Origin: Curtobacterium sp. MCSS17_007
GTDB taxonomy: Bacteria > Actinomycetota > Actinomycetes > Actinomycetales > Microbacteriaceae
DNA length: 64,000 bases
NCBI RefSeq assembly: GCF_003234175.2
Contig: NZ_CP126257.1
Span: 930,001 to 994,000, forward strand
Reading direction: 5' to 3'
Shown here: positions 43,989 through 53,212 of the stretch, one piece after another
Layout of the letters: each line of letters opens with the position of its first letter
How positions within the stretch are numbered: position 1 is the stretch's first letter
Notes under the pieces: generated by a model
The model's input: only the letters and a program-made list of their open reading frames with translations
The model's database searches: none
What the model was told of the DNA's origin: nothing
Translations under genes and position numbers: made by a program

Positions 43989-44007
43989 GCTTGCGGCCGT
44001 GTGAGCG

Positions 44008-44328
44008 TCAGCGCGCCGGAACGCCGAGCAGAGTGTCGATGACAGTCGGCGGAATCGGTCCGGGCAGGAGCACGGTGAGCGCGGCGAATGTGAGCGTCGT
44101 GAACTCGTCGCGGTCGAAGGTCTGAGCGGCGAGGTCGAGGTGCTCGGCGAGTCGACCGGCACGGGTTTCGTTGGCAGCGAGGACGCCAACGGCGATCGCG
44201 CGGTCCCACGTGAGGTCGAGGCCGGGGGCGTTCTCGTCGAGGGCTTCGAGGTAGCGCTGGACGTGGGGCTGGTCGAGAGCCGCGGCGTCGATGATCGGTG
44301 CGACGCCGGAGGGGAGGGGCTTGATCAT
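44008..44328 (-). CDS. Hypothetical protein downstream of the capsid gene, 106 residues
   Basis: MIKPLPSGVAPIIDAAALDQPHVQRYLEALDENAPGLDL continues into a helical domain (AIAVGVLAANETRAGRLAEHLDLAAQTFDRDEFTTLTFAALTVLLPG). All-helical and small, it has the proportions of a phage head-tail connector or capsid-associated protein, but I cannot match a family. It follows the major capsid gene, with a terminator between them. Confidence 0.6.
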   Translation of the reverse strand: MIKPLPSGVAPIIDAAALDQPHVQRYLEALDENAPGLDLTWDRAIAVGVLAANETRAGRLAEHLDLAAQTFDRDEFTTLTFAALTVLLPGPIPPTVIDTLLGVPAR

Positions 44329-44360
44329 GGGTGGACTCCGGGGGTGACGGTCTGTGCAGG

Positions 44361-44396
44361 CTGAGAGGGGCCGCGGAGGCGAGCGGCCCCTCTCGG
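44361..44396 (-). terminator. Terminator of the capsid gene
   Basis: Fourteen-bp stem (44361-44374 with 44383-44396, one G-U pair) beginning 8 nt past the capsid stop codon on the minus strand. Confidence 0.75.
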
Positions 44397-44403
44397 GGTG
44401 GCG

Positions 44404-45381
44404 TTATGCCGCGATGGACACCTTCGCGACGGCACCGCCGGCGACGCGGGTCACGGCCGCCGTACCGGCGGTGAAGCCGTTGTCGCCCTGCTTGCCGGTG
44501 TCCTGGGTGCGGTCCACCCGGTAGAGCGGGGCGACCTGCGCGCCGACAAACGTCGAGACGAGTGAGCGGTCGCGGGTGGTGTTGACGTCGTAGTCGCGAA
44601 GGTAGCGCAGCGACATGCCCGTGTTGGGGTCCTGCACGAGCGCGCCGAACGGGGCACCGGCCGGAACCTCGGGAGCGCGGACGGCGAGCGCGATGCCGCT
44701 GGCGGTCATGAACACGACTTCGTCGTCGTCGACCCGGCCGGACTCGACGGTCTGGAAGCCACGGATCGTGCCGAGCGCGCCGGTGCGGAGCGAGTCCTCG
44801 GTGCCGGTCGCCTGGTAGTCGAGCATGCCGGAGTCGAGCAGTGCGTCGGCGACGTTCGAGCCGACGATCGCGACGAGGTCCTCGGCGGCGACGTCGACGC
44901 CGCGAGCGCGGAGAATCGATCGGCCCTTGGTGAACAGGGTGACCGGGTTGGATGCGTTGAAGCTGACGCCGTCCTCGGGGTCGATTCCGGCGATGACGTT
45001 GGCGACGGCGGTCTCGATCTTGTCGCTGACGGCGTCGACCTGCGGGGCGAGGACCTGAGCGGAGAAGTCGCCGATTTCGAGGGAGAGGTCTGCCTCGGAG
45101 AGTGCGACCGCGGAGTAGGCGTGCACGTCGAGGGTGATCGGCTCGCGGGTCTCGTTGATTGCGTCGAGGACGATCGCGTTGGTGACGTCGTCGAGGCCGC
45201 GGGAGTGCGCGGTGAGCGCGCCGGGGACGGTCAGGTAGACGGTGTTGCCGTTGCCGGTCTGGAACTTGCTTTCGTCGTAGACGGCGACGAGGGACGCCAG
45301 GCGGGCGTTGTCGCGGTAGAGCGCCATCGCGACTTCGGCGATCTGCCGGGCGTCGTAGTTGGGGTTGAAGCTGTTGGCCAT
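44404..45381 (-). CDS. Phage major capsid protein (P22 coat-like)
   Basis: A 325-residue protein beginning MANSFNPNYDARQIAEVAM. ARLASLVAVYDESKFQTGNGNTVYLTVPG, an N-terminal helix followed by a beta strand pair, then LDVHAYSAVALSEADLSLEIGDFSAQVLAPQVDAVSDKIETAVANVI and the C-terminal VAIVGSNVADALLDSG...SLRYLRDYDVNTTRDRSLVSTFVGA, resemble HK97-fold coat proteins of the P22/gp5 type. AAGGAG lies 6 nt before the ATG at 45381. The gene is isolated: no scaffold, portal, protease or terminase is present, and it has its own terminator. Confidence 0.8.
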   Translation of the reverse strand: MANSFNPNYDARQIAEVAMALYRDNARLASLVAVYDESKFQTGNGNTVYLTVPGALTAHSRGLDDVTNAIVLDAINETREPITLDVHAYSAVALSEADLSLEIGDFSAQVLAPQVDAVSDKIETAVANVIAGIDPEDGVSFNASNPVTLFTKGRSILRARGVDVAAEDLVAIVGSNVADALLDSGMLDYQATGTEDSLRTGALGTIRGFQTVESGRVDDDEVVFMTASGIALAVRAPEVPAGAPFGALVQDPNTGMSLRYLRDYDVNTTRDRSLVSTFVGAQVAPLYRVDRTQDTGKQGDNGFTAGTAAVTRVAGGAVAKVSIAA

Positions 45382-46040
45382 CGGGGCTCCTTGTGCAGAG
45401 GTGAGGGACGGGTGCGGAGTTCGCCACCTGGGCGGGTTGCGGACTCCGGTGAGGCCTGCTCGGAGGAGTCGCGGGGCGGCTTGTGGCGCTCGCCTGGAGC
45501 GCCGGAGCCGGGTCGGGGGAGCGCGGCAGGAGACCAGGGCGGGAGCGGCGGCGGAGCCGAAGCTCGAACGCCGTCCCTCCCGCCCGTTCACCCTTTCGTC
45601 CGGCCGTCGACCAAACGGCCGCCAGACGCGCGTGGAGTGGCGCGCATCTGTCCACAGGAGACTGCGCAGTAGGAGTCTGCGCAGGTTCCGCCCTCGCTAA
45701 CACGAACCGAGGGCGAAACACTTGACCGGACAGCGGCGGTCCCTTGCGTGCGCCATACCGTGGCACCGCTGTCCGGAGACTGATACCCGGCGCATAGCAC
45801 GCCGGGGTAGGAGACCCCCGCCTCATGCGACGTCGTAGAGGCATGGTGAGCGACGGCGAAGGCGAGGGGGCCCTGTATGAGTAGGTGGCCGACACGCTGC
45901 AACCTGCTCACGCGAGTTCAGCCCGCGCTGCTCGGGCAATGCGTCCGACCCGTACCGGCGATGGAGACGAGAGCGCGCACCGCGAGCCGATGGGGCGCTC
46001 TGAGGGGGTGGTCAGCGCCGGGCGGGGCTGCGAGCCGATT
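45382..46040. other. Element region without a recognisable gene
   Basis: About 660 bp upstream of the capsid gene. Several open frames of 60-110 residues exist on both strands, but none has a ribosome binding site with a protein-like sequence. The capsid promoter must lie here. It may contain remnants of deleted phage genes. Confidence 0.45.
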
Positions 46041-46151
46041 TGTCGTGCAGGAAGTGCAGGAAGTGCACGTCTCCTAGTTCTCTCTCTCTAGGAGTCGTCG
46101 TCTTAGAGAGAGAACGGGAGAGGGTGCACTTCCTGCACTTCCTGCACAACA
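46041..46151. repeat. Nested palindrome with GTGCAGGAA iterons (candidate origin or control site)
   Basis: Two 28-nt arms (46041-46068 and 46124-46151) are inverted copies with one mismatch. Each contains GTGCAGGAA twice in tandem followed by GTGCAC. The 55-nt centre holds two further, overlapping inverted repeats: CTCCTAG/CTAGGAG and GTTCTCTCTCT/AGAGAGAGAAC, which cannot form at the same time. Iterons around a low-GC centre suggest a replication origin or regulator-binding array. Confidence 0.75.
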
Positions 46152-46157
46152 AACACT

Positions 46158-46193
46158 GAACGGCCCCTCTCCGGCGCGGGAGAGAGGCCGTTC
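46158..46193 (-). terminator. Terminator of the integrase gene
   Basis: GAACGGCC (46158-46165) pairs with GGCCGTTC (46186-46193), extended by CCTCTCC/GGGAGAG with a bulge. On the minus strand it is followed by a T-rich tract. It lies 30 nt past the integrase stop. Confidence 0.7.
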
Positions 46194-46223
46194 GGCATTT
46201 GTCGACGCCCGCTCCCGGCGGTG

Positions 46224-47831
46224 CTACTGCTCGTAATACGCGGGCAACTCCTCGCGAGATGGACGCACCCGTCCCACGACGCGCGGTGTCTCGGCAGCGG
46301 GCCGAAGCTCGAAATGGTCGTAAGCGCCAGCGAGGAGCCCGCGGCGTTCCTCCATCGTCGACGCTGCCCACACGTCTGCCCATGTCCCGTCCAACGGCAC
46401 TTCGACTATGCGCGACTCTCGCGGCAGCGCGAGGAGGTCATCCCGCCGCGCGGTGAGTGCCGCGACCTCGGACGCGAGCGTTTGAACGTCCGCTCCCGGT
46501 GCGAGCATGGCTGATGTGGCGGCTCGCATTCGTTCGGTCAAGTCCGCGACTTCGTCATCGGCTTCCCCACCGCGGCTGACTTCCTCGAATCGCACCGCGG
46601 GTAGGCCGCCGAACGCTCGGAGGTAAGCGCGCTCCATCTCCGCCTCGGCCAGGTCGGCCTTCACTCGTGAGTGGTGCCTCTGGTTGGCGGGGAGGAGACC
46701 ACGCGGTGCCGCCGAGCAGCGGTAGTAGTCGTCGTCGCCCGACCGAACGACGTAGACCTTGTGCCCGCACTCTCCACACCAGATCAGCCCAGAGCCGAGC
46801 CGGGCTGCACGGCGGCGGCCCTGATTACCGCGCCCCTGCCCCCGGCGGAATCGATCCTGGAGGCGAAGGAAGGTGTCGACATCGAGTATGGGTTCGAAGG
46901 CCTGCAAGGGGCGACCATCAGCGCCGAGAACGACGGAGCCATATCGGTCGCGTAGACGCTCGCCTCGGTCAGACGAATCTTGTTCGTCCGGCTCGCCTCT
47001 GCGGGTGCCCTGCACGATCCGGCCGAGGAGGTACTGGCTCTGCATCAGTTGGCTCAGCATGCCAGAGGTCCAGCCTCCGGTGGCGAGGCCGGTGGGGTCT
47101 TCACCGCGAATGAGCGCGAGGCGCGCGGCAGATCGGGGAGCAGGAACGCCGCGGTCCAAGAAGTCGCGCGCGATGGTGCCAGCGGATTCGCCGCCGAGTA
47201 GGCGGTCAGCCGCCTCGCGGACCACGGCGGCCTCTGTGGAGTCGGGTACGAGGCGACGGCCAGGGCGGCCGTCGTCGAACGGAGCCGAGCGGTAGCCCCA
47301 CGGCGGCGCACCACGACCCGTGAAGCGACCTTGAGCCTGTAGCGCTGCGATTGACCGCTTACGGCGGAGGACCATTGCTTCCCGCTCGCTGTGGGCCACC
47401 TCGGAGGCCATGACGAATCGAAGGGCCCAACCGCTAGGGTCCGAGGCTGAATCGATCGCTTCGCGGACAAAGATCACGCGCGGGGGCGTGCGGCGATTGC
47501 GCCCTCGACGCACGATCTGCACGAGTTCTGCGTCTTCGCCGACTCCTTGGCGGCTGAACCGGTCGACGGCGTACGCGGCGAGCACGTCGACGTCGCCGTC
47601 GCGGAGCATCCGTACGGCCTCGTCGGCGTTGGCACGCCGCTTGCCGCCGGAAAGGCCTTCGTCGACGAACGACGCGACGACTGTCCAGCCCTCACGTTCA
47701 GCAAGGGCGCGAAGGTCGTCGCCTTGCCCCTGTAGAGAGGTAGACACCAGGGACTCGCGGCTGAGGCGGCTGTAGAGCACGGCACGCACCCCGCGCCGGG
47801 TAGGCTTGGATCCGCTCTTGCTAGTCGTCAC
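46224..47831 (-). CDS. Large serine recombinase (integrase)
   Basis: A 535-residue serine integrase. The catalytic domain opens VLYSRLSRESLVSTSLQGQ, with Ser24 in the YxRxS motif, then DEGLSGGKRR and AYAVDRFSR. The recombinase domain has GAPPWGYRSAPFDDG and the zinc ribbon LIWCGECGHKVYVV...YYRCS. A coiled-coil segment (ADDEVADLTERMRAATSAM) follows. It catalyses attP x attB recombination; a separate directionality factor would be needed for excision, and none is recognisable. The ATG at 47831 is only 23 bp from the ettA TTG, so in the integrated state its promoter must lie within attR or the ettA coding start. Confidence 0.95.
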   Translation of the reverse strand: MTTSKSGSKPTRRGVRAVLYSRLSRESLVSTSLQGQGDDLRALAEREGWTVVASFVDEGLSGGKRRANADEAVRMLRDGDVDVLAAYAVDRFSRQGVGEDAELVQIVRRGRNRRTPPRVIFVREAIDSASDPSGWALRFVMASEVAHSEREAMVLRRKRSIAALQAQGRFTGRGAPPWGYRSAPFDDGRPGRRLVPDSTEAAVVREAADRLLGGESAGTIARDFLDRGVPAPRSAARLALIRGEDPTGLATGGWTSGMLSQLMQSQYLLGRIVQGTRRGEPDEQDSSDRGERLRDRYGSVVLGADGRPLQAFEPILDVDTFLRLQDRFRRGQGRGNQGRRRAARLGSGLIWCGECGHKVYVVRSGDDDYYRCSAAPRGLLPANQRHHSRVKADLAEAEMERAYLRAFGGLPAVRFEEVSRGGEADDEVADLTERMRAATSAMLAPGADVQTLASEVAALTARRDDLLALPRESRIVEVPLDGTWADVWAASTMEERRGLLAGAYDHFELRPAAETPRVVGRVRPSREELPAYYEQ

Positions 47832-47842
47832 GCGATTGAGGA

Positions 47843-47854
47843 TAGGTTCTAGGT

Positions 47855-47855
<1 letters not shown>
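47843..47855 (+). promoter_or_regulatory. Substitute 5' signals for ettA supplied by the element
   Basis: GAGGA (47838-47842) precedes the TTG at 47855 by 12 nt. TAGGTT (47843-47848) resembles the TAnnnT -10 boxes seen 6-10 nt before other starts in this window. TTGCTA at 47818 could be its -35, although the spacing is 19 bp. Which of these drives ettA is not determinable by eye. Confidence 0.4.
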
Positions 47856-49540
<1,685 letters not shown>

Positions 49541-49543
49541 TCC

Positions 49544-50026
49544 GTGGCGAGGCTCCACGCTCCCATCCGCCTGCGGTGGAGTGACATCGACGCGTACGGA
49601 CACGTCAACAACTCCGCGATGCTGCGTCTCCTGGAGGAGGCGCGCATCGCGGGGTTCTGGGGTCACGACCCGGCCGACGTCGACGATCCGGGCGACCTGC
49701 CCGACCCGATCATCGACGGGCGGCCGGGCTCCGGCACGATGACCGTCATCGCGGCGCAGCGGCTCGAGTACCTCGCGTCCATCCCGTACCTGCGTCGCCC
49801 CCTCGACGTGCAGCTCTGGATCGGTCGCATCGGCGGCGCGAGCATCGACGTCTCCTACGAGGTCTGGTCGCCGGCGGGTGTCGAACCTGCGGTGCTGTAC
49901 ACCCGAGCGACCACGGCGCTCGTCATGGTGGACGCCGCGACGAACCGACCGCGACGTCTGACCGACGAGGAGCGCGCTGCCTGCGAGCCGTACATCGAGC
50001 CACCGGTGACGTTCTCCCGCCCCTAG
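49544..50026 (+). CDS. Acyl-CoA thioesterase (4HBT/YbgC-like)
   Basis: A 160-residue hot-dog fold protein. RLRWSDIDAYGHVNNSAMLRLLEEARIAGF contains the catalytic-type Asp and the conserved HVNN. It would hydrolyse a short- or medium-chain acyl-CoA. The GTG start at 49544 lies 3 bp after the ettA stop, so the two are cotranscribed, an arrangement kept despite the insertion upstream. Confidence 0.92.
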   Translation: MARLHAPIRLRWSDIDAYGHVNNSAMLRLLEEARIAGFWGHDPADVDDPGDLPDPIIDGRPGSGTMTVIAAQRLEYLASIPYLRRPLDVQLWIGRIGGASIDVSYEVWSPAGVEPAVLYTRATTALVMVDAATNRPRRLTDEERAACEPYIEPPVTFSRP

Positions 50027-50081
50027 TGGCCGTGCGTGCTGCTCGGCCTCGATGCCGGAGGTCAGCGGCGGTCAGTAGGCG

Positions 50082-50939
50082 TCAGCGGGGGACGCGCATC
50101 ATGCCCTCCTGCGCGACCGAGGCCAGGAGACGACCGTCCCGGGCGAACATCCGTCCGAACGCCAGGCCCCGGCCACCCTGTGCACTCGGCGACTCCTGCG
50201 CGTACAGCACCCACTCGTCCGCACGGGCGTCCCGGTGCCACCACATCGCGTGGTCGAGGCTCGCGAGCTTGACCCCTGGCGTCCCCCACGCCATCCCGTG
50301 CCGACGCATGATCGGCTCGAGCAGTGACAGGTCGCTGGCGTAGCCGAGCACTGCGCGGTGCAGGGCCGGGTCGTCGGGCAACTCGCCCTGCACCCGGAAC
50401 CACACGGCCTGGTGCGCGACCTGCTCGCCCTGCACGTCGACGAACACGGGTCCGTCCACGTGCCGCAGGTCGATCGACCGCTCCGCCCAGGCCTGTGCCA
50501 CCGGGTCGTCGATCGGGGCGAGGATCGACGCGGCGGACGGCAGGGTCTCGGGGTCCGGCGTGTCCACCGGGAACGGGTCCTGGTGCTCGACGCCCTCGTC
50601 CGGTCGCTGGAACGACGCGATCATCGAGAAGATCGGCACGCCGCGCTGGTAGGCCTGCACACGGCGCGTGGCGAAGGACCGGCCGTCGTGGATGCGCTCG
50701 ACGGCGAAGGTGATCGGGACGTCGATGTCGCCGGGGCGCAGGAAGTACCCGTGCATCGAGTGGATGTCGCGGTCCTCGATGGTGTGCTGTGCCGCGACGA
50801 TGCACTGCGCGAGCACCTGTCCGCCGAACACCCGACCGCCCGGCGACCAGTGGCTGGCGCCGGTGAGGATCGTCTCGCCGGTGCTCGCACCGGTGTCCTG
50901 CAGGCGGAGGGTGCTGAGGAAGTCGGGTTCGCCGTTCAC
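50082..50939 (-). CDS. tesB: Acyl-CoA thioesterase II
   Basis: A 285-residue double hot-dog thioesterase. SPGGRVFGGQVLAQCIVAAQHTIED, RDIHSMHGYFLRPGD, RIHDGRSFATRRVQAYQ and, near the C-terminus, VKLASLDHAMWWHRD match TesB, with the Asp-Thr/Ser-Gln type active site at the C-terminal hot-dog. It hydrolyses a wide range of acyl-CoAs. The start is GTG 50939. It is convergent with the 4HBT gene and divergent from the 233-residue gene. Confidence 0.93.
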   Translation of the reverse strand: MNGEPDFLSTLRLQDTGASTGETILTGASHWSPGGRVFGGQVLAQCIVAAQHTIEDRDIHSMHGYFLRPGDIDVPITFAVERIHDGRSFATRRVQAYQRGVPIFSMIASFQRPDEGVEHQDPFPVDTPDPETLPSAASILAPIDDPVAQAWAERSIDLRHVDGPVFVDVQGEQVAHQAVWFRVQGELPDDPALHRAVLGYASDLSLLEPIMRRHGMAWGTPGVKLASLDHAMWWHRDARADEWVLYAQESPSAQGGRGLAFGRMFARDGRLLASVAQEGMMRVPR

Positions 50940-50982
50940 CCCCGCAGTCTACGAACCCGTCGCCGGTAGGATCGGTGTCGAC

Positions 50983-51684
50983 ATGGGCACCTCGTTCACG
51001 CTTCCCGACGCCGCTTCGCTCGGCGACCTCCGTACCTACCTCGGACGCGCTGCCCGGATCGAGGACGGGTCGGTCCGCCTCATCGCCGACTCCGGCGTCC
51101 TCGCGGTGTACACGGCGATCCTGTACCCGATCGGTCTGCTGGACGAGCTGCCCACGGTGCTCGGGCTCCGCACGTTCTCGCTCACCCAGCCCGAGCGGAT
51201 CGACGCGGTCGTCCCGCTCGCATCGCTGCAGGAGCGGCTGCGGGTCCTCGCCGAGGAGCACGACGCGGCCGGTGCGGACGGCGCCGACCCCACCCGTCCG
51301 ACCCCGATCGAGGTCGAGCTGCCGCACGAGGTCCACACCGTCACCTGGGCTGCGATCTCGCCGCCCCGCGGCGGCTGGGTGCCGTTGCCCGACGTGTCAC
51401 CGGAACTCCTGCGCAGGGCTGCGCGCGACGGCATCGCCGAGGTGGCCGACGCCGTGCCGTCGAACGCGGGTGAGGCGATCGTCCGTCGCATCCGTGCCGA
51501 GGTCTGGGGGCGACCGGTGCCGGGTATCGAGCACGTGCCCGCGGCGGCGGGCTTCGCGGGGGAGAGCCTCGGGTTCCTCGGGCACGACCCGGTGCGCCTG
51601 TTCGAGACCGGTCCCTGGAGCCGCCTCACGACGTCGCGGGGCCACGTCCTCGTCAAGCGCCGCGCCTGGAGTCTCGACCACTAG
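50983..51684 (+). CDS. Conserved hypothetical protein, 233 residues
   Basis: MGTSFTLPDAASLGDLRTYLGRAARI... with LPHEVHTVTWAAISPPRGGWVP and a C-terminal SLGFLGHDPVRLFETGPWSRLTTSRGHVLVKRR. I recognise this as a conserved actinobacterial protein without a named function. It is predicted cytoplasmic, mixed alpha/beta. ATG 50983 lies 10 nt after TAGGAT (50967), with no ribosome binding site, suggesting a near-leaderless mRNA. Confidence 0.78.
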   Translation: MGTSFTLPDAASLGDLRTYLGRAARIEDGSVRLIADSGVLAVYTAILYPIGLLDELPTVLGLRTFSLTQPERIDAVVPLASLQERLRVLAEEHDAAGADGADPTRPTPIEVELPHEVHTVTWAAISPPRGGWVPLPDVSPELLRRAARDGIAEVADAVPSNAGEAIVRRIRAEVWGRPVPGIEHVPAAAGFAGESLGFLGHDPVRLFETGPWSRLTTSRGHVLVKRRAWSLDH

Positions 51685-51813
51685 CCGCGTCACGGGAGCG
51701 GCAGCAGGGCACGACGTGCCACCGCCCCACACGTGCGCTGTGGAGGGGAACGTCCGTCCACAGGTGTGGCCCTCGTCCACCAGCCGCGCCGGTCGCCGTG
51801 GTTGGGTGGCGTC

Positions 51814-52656
51814 ATGAACGTCCTCCTCACCGGTGCGTCCGGCTACATCGGGTCATCCGTCCTCCGCGCCCTCGTCGCCCACGGGCACGAGGTGAGCGCG
51901 ATCGTCCGCTCGGACGCGAAGGCGCAGACCGTCCGTGATGCCGGCGGCCGGGCCGTCGTCGGTGACGTCACCGACACGGACCTCGTCCGGCGCCTCGCGC
52001 ACGAGTCGGACGGCGTCGTCCACACGGCCTCCGCCGCGTCGGTGGACCCGGACGTCACCGCGACCGTGACCGAGGCGCTCTCCGGCACCGTCAAGCCGTT
52101 CGTGCACACCGGCGGGATCTTCACGTTCGGTGCCTCGGAGGACATCTCGGAGCAGTCGCCGGTGTCACCGCCGGCGCTCACCGCCTGGCGCGCTCCGATC
52201 GAGGCGCGTGTCCGTACGAGCGACGCCCGGACCACGATCATCGCGCCGGGCATCGTCCACGGCCGAGGGGCGGGCATCCCCGCGATGTTCGTCGGCGATG
52301 GCGAGCACGAGGTCCGGCTGGTCGGGGACGGCTCACAGCGCTGGACGACGGTGCACGTCGACGACCTCGGGGAGCTGTACGTGCTCGCCCTGCACCGAGC
52401 CGAGCAGGACGGCTACGTCGTCGCGGCCTCGGGTGACAACCCGACCGTGCGGGAGATCGCCGAGGCGGGCGCACACGGATCGCCCGTCGTCCCCGAGAGC
52501 GCCGACGAGAGCCGCGCGCGCTTGGGCAGGGAATTCGCCGACGCACTGCTCCTGCACCAGGCGGCATCGGGCGCGCACGCGCGTGCCGCGCTCGGTTGGG
52601 AGCCGAGCGGCCCGACCCTGCTGGAGGACCTGGCACACGGTTCGTACGCCCGCTGA
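51814..52656 (+). CDS. NAD-dependent epimerase/dehydratase (SDR) family protein
   Basis: A 280-residue extended/atypical SDR. NVLLTGASGYIGSSVLRALVAHGHEV is the dinucleotide-binding motif, DVTDTDLVRRLAHESDGVVHTAS follows, and the C-terminal part has TTVHVDDLGELYVLAL. The usual YxxxK active site is not evident: the corresponding region reads TAWRAPIEARV. It may therefore be a regulatory or atypical reductase. ATG 51814 starts the canonical fold. It is followed by a strong palindromic terminator. Confidence 0.9.
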   Translation: MNVLLTGASGYIGSSVLRALVAHGHEVSAIVRSDAKAQTVRDAGGRAVVGDVTDTDLVRRLAHESDGVVHTASAASVDPDVTATVTEALSGTVKPFVHTGGIFTFGASEDISEQSPVSPPALTAWRAPIEARVRTSDARTTIIAPGIVHGRGAGIPAMFVGDGEHEVRLVGDGSQRWTTVHVDDLGELYVLALHRAEQDGYVVAASGDNPTVREIAEAGAHGSPVVPESADESRARLGREFADALLLHQAASGAHARAALGWEPSGPTLLEDLAHGSYAR

Positions 52657-52678
52657 CAGCGCCCGGAGCCAGCAACGT

Positions 52679-52722
52679 CGGACGGGAGGCGCGTGGCGGC
52701 GCCGCCACGCGCCTCCCGTCCG
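52679..52722. terminator. Perfect 44-bp palindrome (GACGGGAGGC family) as bidirectional terminator
   Basis: Twenty-two bp (52679-52700) followed directly by the exact complement (52701-52722), with no loop. It lies between the convergent epimerase and glbO genes. Confidence 0.85.
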
Positions 52723-52741
52723 AGGCAGCGACCAGGTGCGC

Positions 52742-53212
52742 TCAGTCGAACGTGTTCGTCATGGCGTGGGCGGCCCGGTCGAGGTAGGCCCACAGCTCCG
52801 CCTCGTCGAGCGGTGCGAGTGCGAGCGACTCCACCGCCTCGTGCATGTGGTGCAGCCAGCGTTCCCGCGCCTCGGAGGTGATCCGGAACGGGTTGTGGCG
52901 CATCCGCAGCCGCGGGTGTCCACGTTCCTCGCTGTACGTGCCCGGCCCGCCCCAGTACTGCTGCAGGAACGCCGAGAGCCGCCAGATCGCGCCCTCGAGG
53001 TCGTCGGCCGGGTACATCGGCCAGATGACCTCGTCCTGTTGCACGCCCTCGTAGAAGCGGCGCACGAGCCGGTCGAACGTCGGTGCGCCGCCGATCCGGT
53101 CGTACAGCGACCCCGTCGCGCTGGCCCCGTGCTCACCGACCCGCAGGGTGATCGGCTGTGCGGGGACGCCCCGGGGGACGCCCCCGGGAACCGGCGGGTT
53201 GAGGTCGCTCAC
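52742..53212 (-). CDS. glbO: Group II truncated hemoglobin
   Basis: A 156-residue globin. After a 30-residue Pro-rich N-terminal extension comes SLYDRIGGAPTFDRLVRRFYEGVQQDEVIWPMYP, then LSAFLQQYWGGPGTYSEERGHPRLRMRHNPFRI, with the proximal His in the RHNPF region and the group II WGGP motif. It is very close in pattern to mycobacterial trHbO, implicated in O2 handling and oxidative stress. The GTG start overlaps the stop of the upstream mscS-like gene (GTGA). Confidence 0.94.
   Translation of the reverse strand: MSDLNPPVPGGVPRGVPAQPITLRVGEHGASATGSLYDRIGGAPTFDRLVRRFYEGVQQDEVIWPMYPADDLEGAIWRLSAFLQQYWGGPGTYSEERGHPRLRMRHNPFRITSEARERWLHHMHEAVESLALAPLDEAELWAYLDRAAHAMTNTFD

Noticed and set aside
43417-44004. 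195-residue plus-strand frame opposite the 155-residue phage-like gene
   Set aside because: Mostly antisense to that gene; its sequence has no recognisable pattern and the start lacks a ribosome binding site.
45588-45911. 107-residue minus-strand frame upstream of the capsid gene
   Set aside because: No ribosome binding site, no domain, and amino-acid composition typical of antisense reading.
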